Shown one piece after another: positions 6,446-8,074 of a stretch of DNA of 8,074 nucleotides. The position numbers were made by a program, and so were the translations under genes. A model generated the notes under the pieces. It had not been told where the DNA came from and did no database searches. It saw nothing but the letters and a program-made list of their open reading frames with translations. The DNA is from Syntrophomonadaceae bacterium (GTDB lineage Bacteria > Bacillota > Dethiobacteria > PWVN01), in NCBI GenBank assembly GCA_007136165.1, contig SLHK01000157.1:1-8074 (forward strand). The letters run 5' to 3'. Every line of letters starts with the position of its first letter. Positions within the stretch are counted from its first letter, which is position 1.

Positions 6446-7603
6446 TCAGTTAAAATAGTTCATGGGATTTACCCGCTGGGCGTTAACCCGGACCTCAAAG
6501 TGAAGGTGATTGCCCGTTGACATGCCGGTGGTGCCAACTTCAGCGATGGTATCCCCTCTGTTAACATTCTGCCCGTTGGAGACCAGGTTCCTGGAATTGT
6601 GGGCATACAGGGTGGACAGGCCGCCCCCGTGGATAACAATGACATAGTTGCCGTAGGACCAGCTTTGGTATGAATATGCCACTCCGCTCTCCGCCGCCCG
6701 GATGGGCGTCCCCCTGGGGGCGGGGACATCAATCCCCCCGTGGAAGGTTCCCGGCCGGCCCGTTATGGGATGGGTCCGGTAGCCGAAGGGGGAGCTGATG
6801 CGGGTATAACCGGGAACAGGCCACAGGAGTTGACCGGTGGGCTCCCGGGCGGCGGCAGCCCGGCGCCGGGCTTCCTCCTCCAGCTGCTTGATTACTCTCT
6901 CAATCTCCTTGGCTTCCTTCTCCATTTCTCGGATAAACTGTTCCTGTTTTTCATACTGTTCCTGCACGGCGGTCAGGAGGGTTTCCTTCCTGGCCGTTTC
7001 TTCTTCCAGCCGGCTCTTTTTGGTCAGGCTGGAGCGCCTCATGTTTAAAAGGTCCGACCTTTTTTCTTCCAACTCCTCTTTCTGTTGAACGATTTCTTCC
7101 CTTTCCTGCTGCACGGCCTCCAGGAGATATGTATCTTTATCCACAATCAACTGCAGTTGGGTAAAACGGGTGAGGAAATCGGAAAAGCTGCTGGCTTCCA
7201 GTATTACCTGCAGGTAGCTGACCCGGCCCATCTCGTAAATAGCCCGGATGCGCCGGTTGAGAAAGTCTTCCCGTTCCGCCAATCTCTCCTCGGCCTCGGC
7301 CAGTTCCTCCTCGGTGACGGCTATTTCTTCCTCGGTGGCCTTGATCTGGCGGGCCAGGCGGGCAATTTCCTGCTGGATTCGGGTAATACTCCTCTCCAGG
7401 GAAGCTATTTCCGCCTCCAGCTCCTGCTGCTGGGCCTTATATTCCTCCAGTTCTTCCCTGCCCTCCTCGATTTCCTGCTCAATGCCGCCCAGTTCCTGCT
7501 TGCGCTCGTTGATAGGGTTGGCTGAAACAGAGGGCAAAAGGAAGGCCAGCAAAAGCAGGGCGATTAAGCCAGTCAGGGCCTTCTTGTTCCAAATCTTTGC
7601 CAA
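6446..7603 (-). CDS. Secreted coiled-coil M23 (LytM-type) peptidoglycan hydrolase next to ftsX (385 aa)
   Basis: A predicted exported murein endopeptidase or hydrolase regulator that would work with FtsEX at the cell surface. A Sec signal peptide (KK then a hydrophobic stretch, ending SVSA near residue 28) leads into a long Glu/Gln/Arg-rich coiled coil (about 31-118), a short conserved region (RAIYEMGRVSYLQVILEASS, 120-139) typical of FtsEX-partner hydrolases, a second coiled coil (about 160-250), and a C-terminal M23 domain (about 258-385). The domain has all expected catalytic residues: H288 and D292 (HGGID), H335 (YAH), and H366 and H368 (HLHFE). EnvC of Escherichia coli has a similar layout but lacks a working active site. 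Start is TTG at 7603 with AGGAGG 7 nt upstream. The gene follows ftsX by 27 nt, so it is in the same operon. Confidence 0.9.
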   Translation of the reverse strand: MAKIWNKKALTGLIALLLLAFLLPSVSANPINERKQELGGIEQEIEEGREELEEYKAQQQELEAEIASLERSITRIQQEIARLARQIKATEEEIAVTEEELAEAEERLAEREDFLNRRIRAIYEMGRVSYLQVILEASSFSDFLTRFTQLQLIVDKDTYLLEAVQQEREEIVQQKEELEEKRSDLLNMRRSSLTKKSRLEEETARKETLLTAVQEQYEKQEQFIREMEKEAKEIERVIKQLEEEARRRAAAAREPTGQLLWPVPGYTRISSPFGYRTHPITGRPGTFHGGIDVPAPRGTPIRAAESGVAYSYQSWSYGNYVIVIHGGGLSTLYAHNSRNLVSNGQNVNRGDTIAEVGTTGMSTGNHLHFEVRVNAQRVNPMNYFN

Positions 7604-7610
7604 TTAAACT

Positions 7611-7616
7611 CCTCCT
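7611..7616 (-). promoter_or_regulatory. Ribosome binding site of the M23 hydrolase gene (supports TTG start)
   Basis: AGGAGG on the minus strand, 7 nt ahead of the TTG at 7603. It is a near-perfect Shine-Dalgarno and places the start directly before the signal peptide. Confidence 0.8.
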
Positions 7617-7630
7617 CTCCCCGTACTCTT

Positions 7631-8074
7631 CTAAACTTTGAGAAACCGGTGGGTTGAGAACATGCTGCCCGCACCACCAATAATTACACCCAACGGGACT
7701 AAAACCTGAAAAACCTCATACATAACCACCTGAGAGGGAACAAAAGCCAGGAACATCACCTGGGCCTGGAGCCAGTCCACCATAATGCCGTACCCGTAGT
7801 TAAGGGCCACCAGGGGAATGATAGCTCCCAAGAGCCCCATAATCATACCCTCAAAGAGGAAGGGCCAGCGGATAAACCAGTCGGTGGCACCCACGTATTT
7901 CATAATCCTAATTTCGTCGCTGCGGTTAATTACCGTCAATTTAATGGTATTGGCGATGAGGAAAAGGGCCGTCAATCCCAGGATTACGGCAAAGAAGAAA
8001 ACACCGGCCCGGATTCCCTGGGTGACGGTAAACAGGCGCTCCAGGATATCCTCCCCGTAATCCACCCAATCAAC
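7631..8074 (-). CDS. ftsX: FtsX, cell-division ABC transporter permease (C-terminal 147 residues, cut by window edge)
   Basis: FtsX is the membrane subunit of FtsEX, which uses FtsE ATP hydrolysis to activate peptidoglycan hydrolases outside the membrane. The frame is open to the right edge and ends at TAG (7631-7633). What is present starts in the end of the extracellular loop (VDWVDYGEDILERL), then membrane segment 2 (GVFFFAVILGLTALFLIANTIKL), the cytoplasmic stretch NRSDEIRIMKYVGATDWFIR that is the hallmark of the FtsX/MacB permease fold, segment 3 (FEGMIMGLLGAIIPLVAL) and segment 4 (VFQVLVPLGVIIGGAGSMF). Full FtsX proteins are about 295 residues, so roughly the first half, and probably ftsE, lie to the right. 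A GTG at 8065 is in frame but is internal, not a start. Confidence 0.93.
   Translation of the reverse strand, partial: VDWVDYGEDILERLFTVTQGIRAGVFFFAVILGLTALFLIANTIKLTVINRSDEIRIMKYVGATDWFIRWPFLFEGMIMGLLGAIIPLVALNYGYGIMVDWLQAQVMFLAFVPSQVVMYEVFQVLVPLGVIIGGAGSMFSTHRFLKV

Overview
This window is a compact block of core chromosomal genes, all on the minus strand, from what is most likely a moderately GC-rich, Gram-positive Clostridia-type Firmicute (a Moorella/Peptococcaceae-like organism; this is inference from gene content and style, not a database match). The clues are the gene order, purine-rich Shine-Dalgarno sites with AGGAGG or GGGAGG cores, frequent TTG and GTG starts, a Gram-positive (DinR-type) LexA box, and a MinJ-like PDZ membrane protein beside ctp and uvrBA, an arrangement also known from Bacillus subtilis.

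Read along the minus strand from the right edge, the layout is: the C-terminal half of ftsX (cell-division ABC transporter permease, cut by the window edge); a secreted coiled-coil M23 peptidase with an intact LytM active site; a membrane-anchored S41 carboxy-terminal processing protease with a PDZ domain; a multi-membrane-segment protein with a C-terminal PDZ domain resembling MinJ; a strong intrinsic terminator; a regulated intergenic region; uvrB; and the first 509 codons of uvrA, cut by the left edge just after the ABC signature motif.

The first four genes look like a cell-envelope and division module. FtsX would transmit FtsE ATPase activity across the membrane to the coiled-coil hydrolase. 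The Ctp protease and the MinJ-like protein are membrane PDZ proteins of proteolysis and division-site topology. ctp has its own possible promoter in a 103-bp gap, and the MinJ-like gene is tightly coupled to ctp. The module ends at the terminator at 3757-3793.

The last two genes are the nucleotide-excision-repair pair UvrB and UvrA. Their 290-bp upstream region holds an extended -10 promoter with a LexA-type box over its predicted start site, then a second promoter with a perfect extended -10 close to uvrB. This suggests SOS-inducible plus basal expression. No mobile element, CRISPR array, RNA gene or clearly novel system was seen. The most interesting points are regulatory: the uvrB dual promoter, a small palindrome followed by T6 between uvrB and uvrA, possible alternative hairpins ahead of ctp, and the catalytically complete M23 partner next to FtsX.
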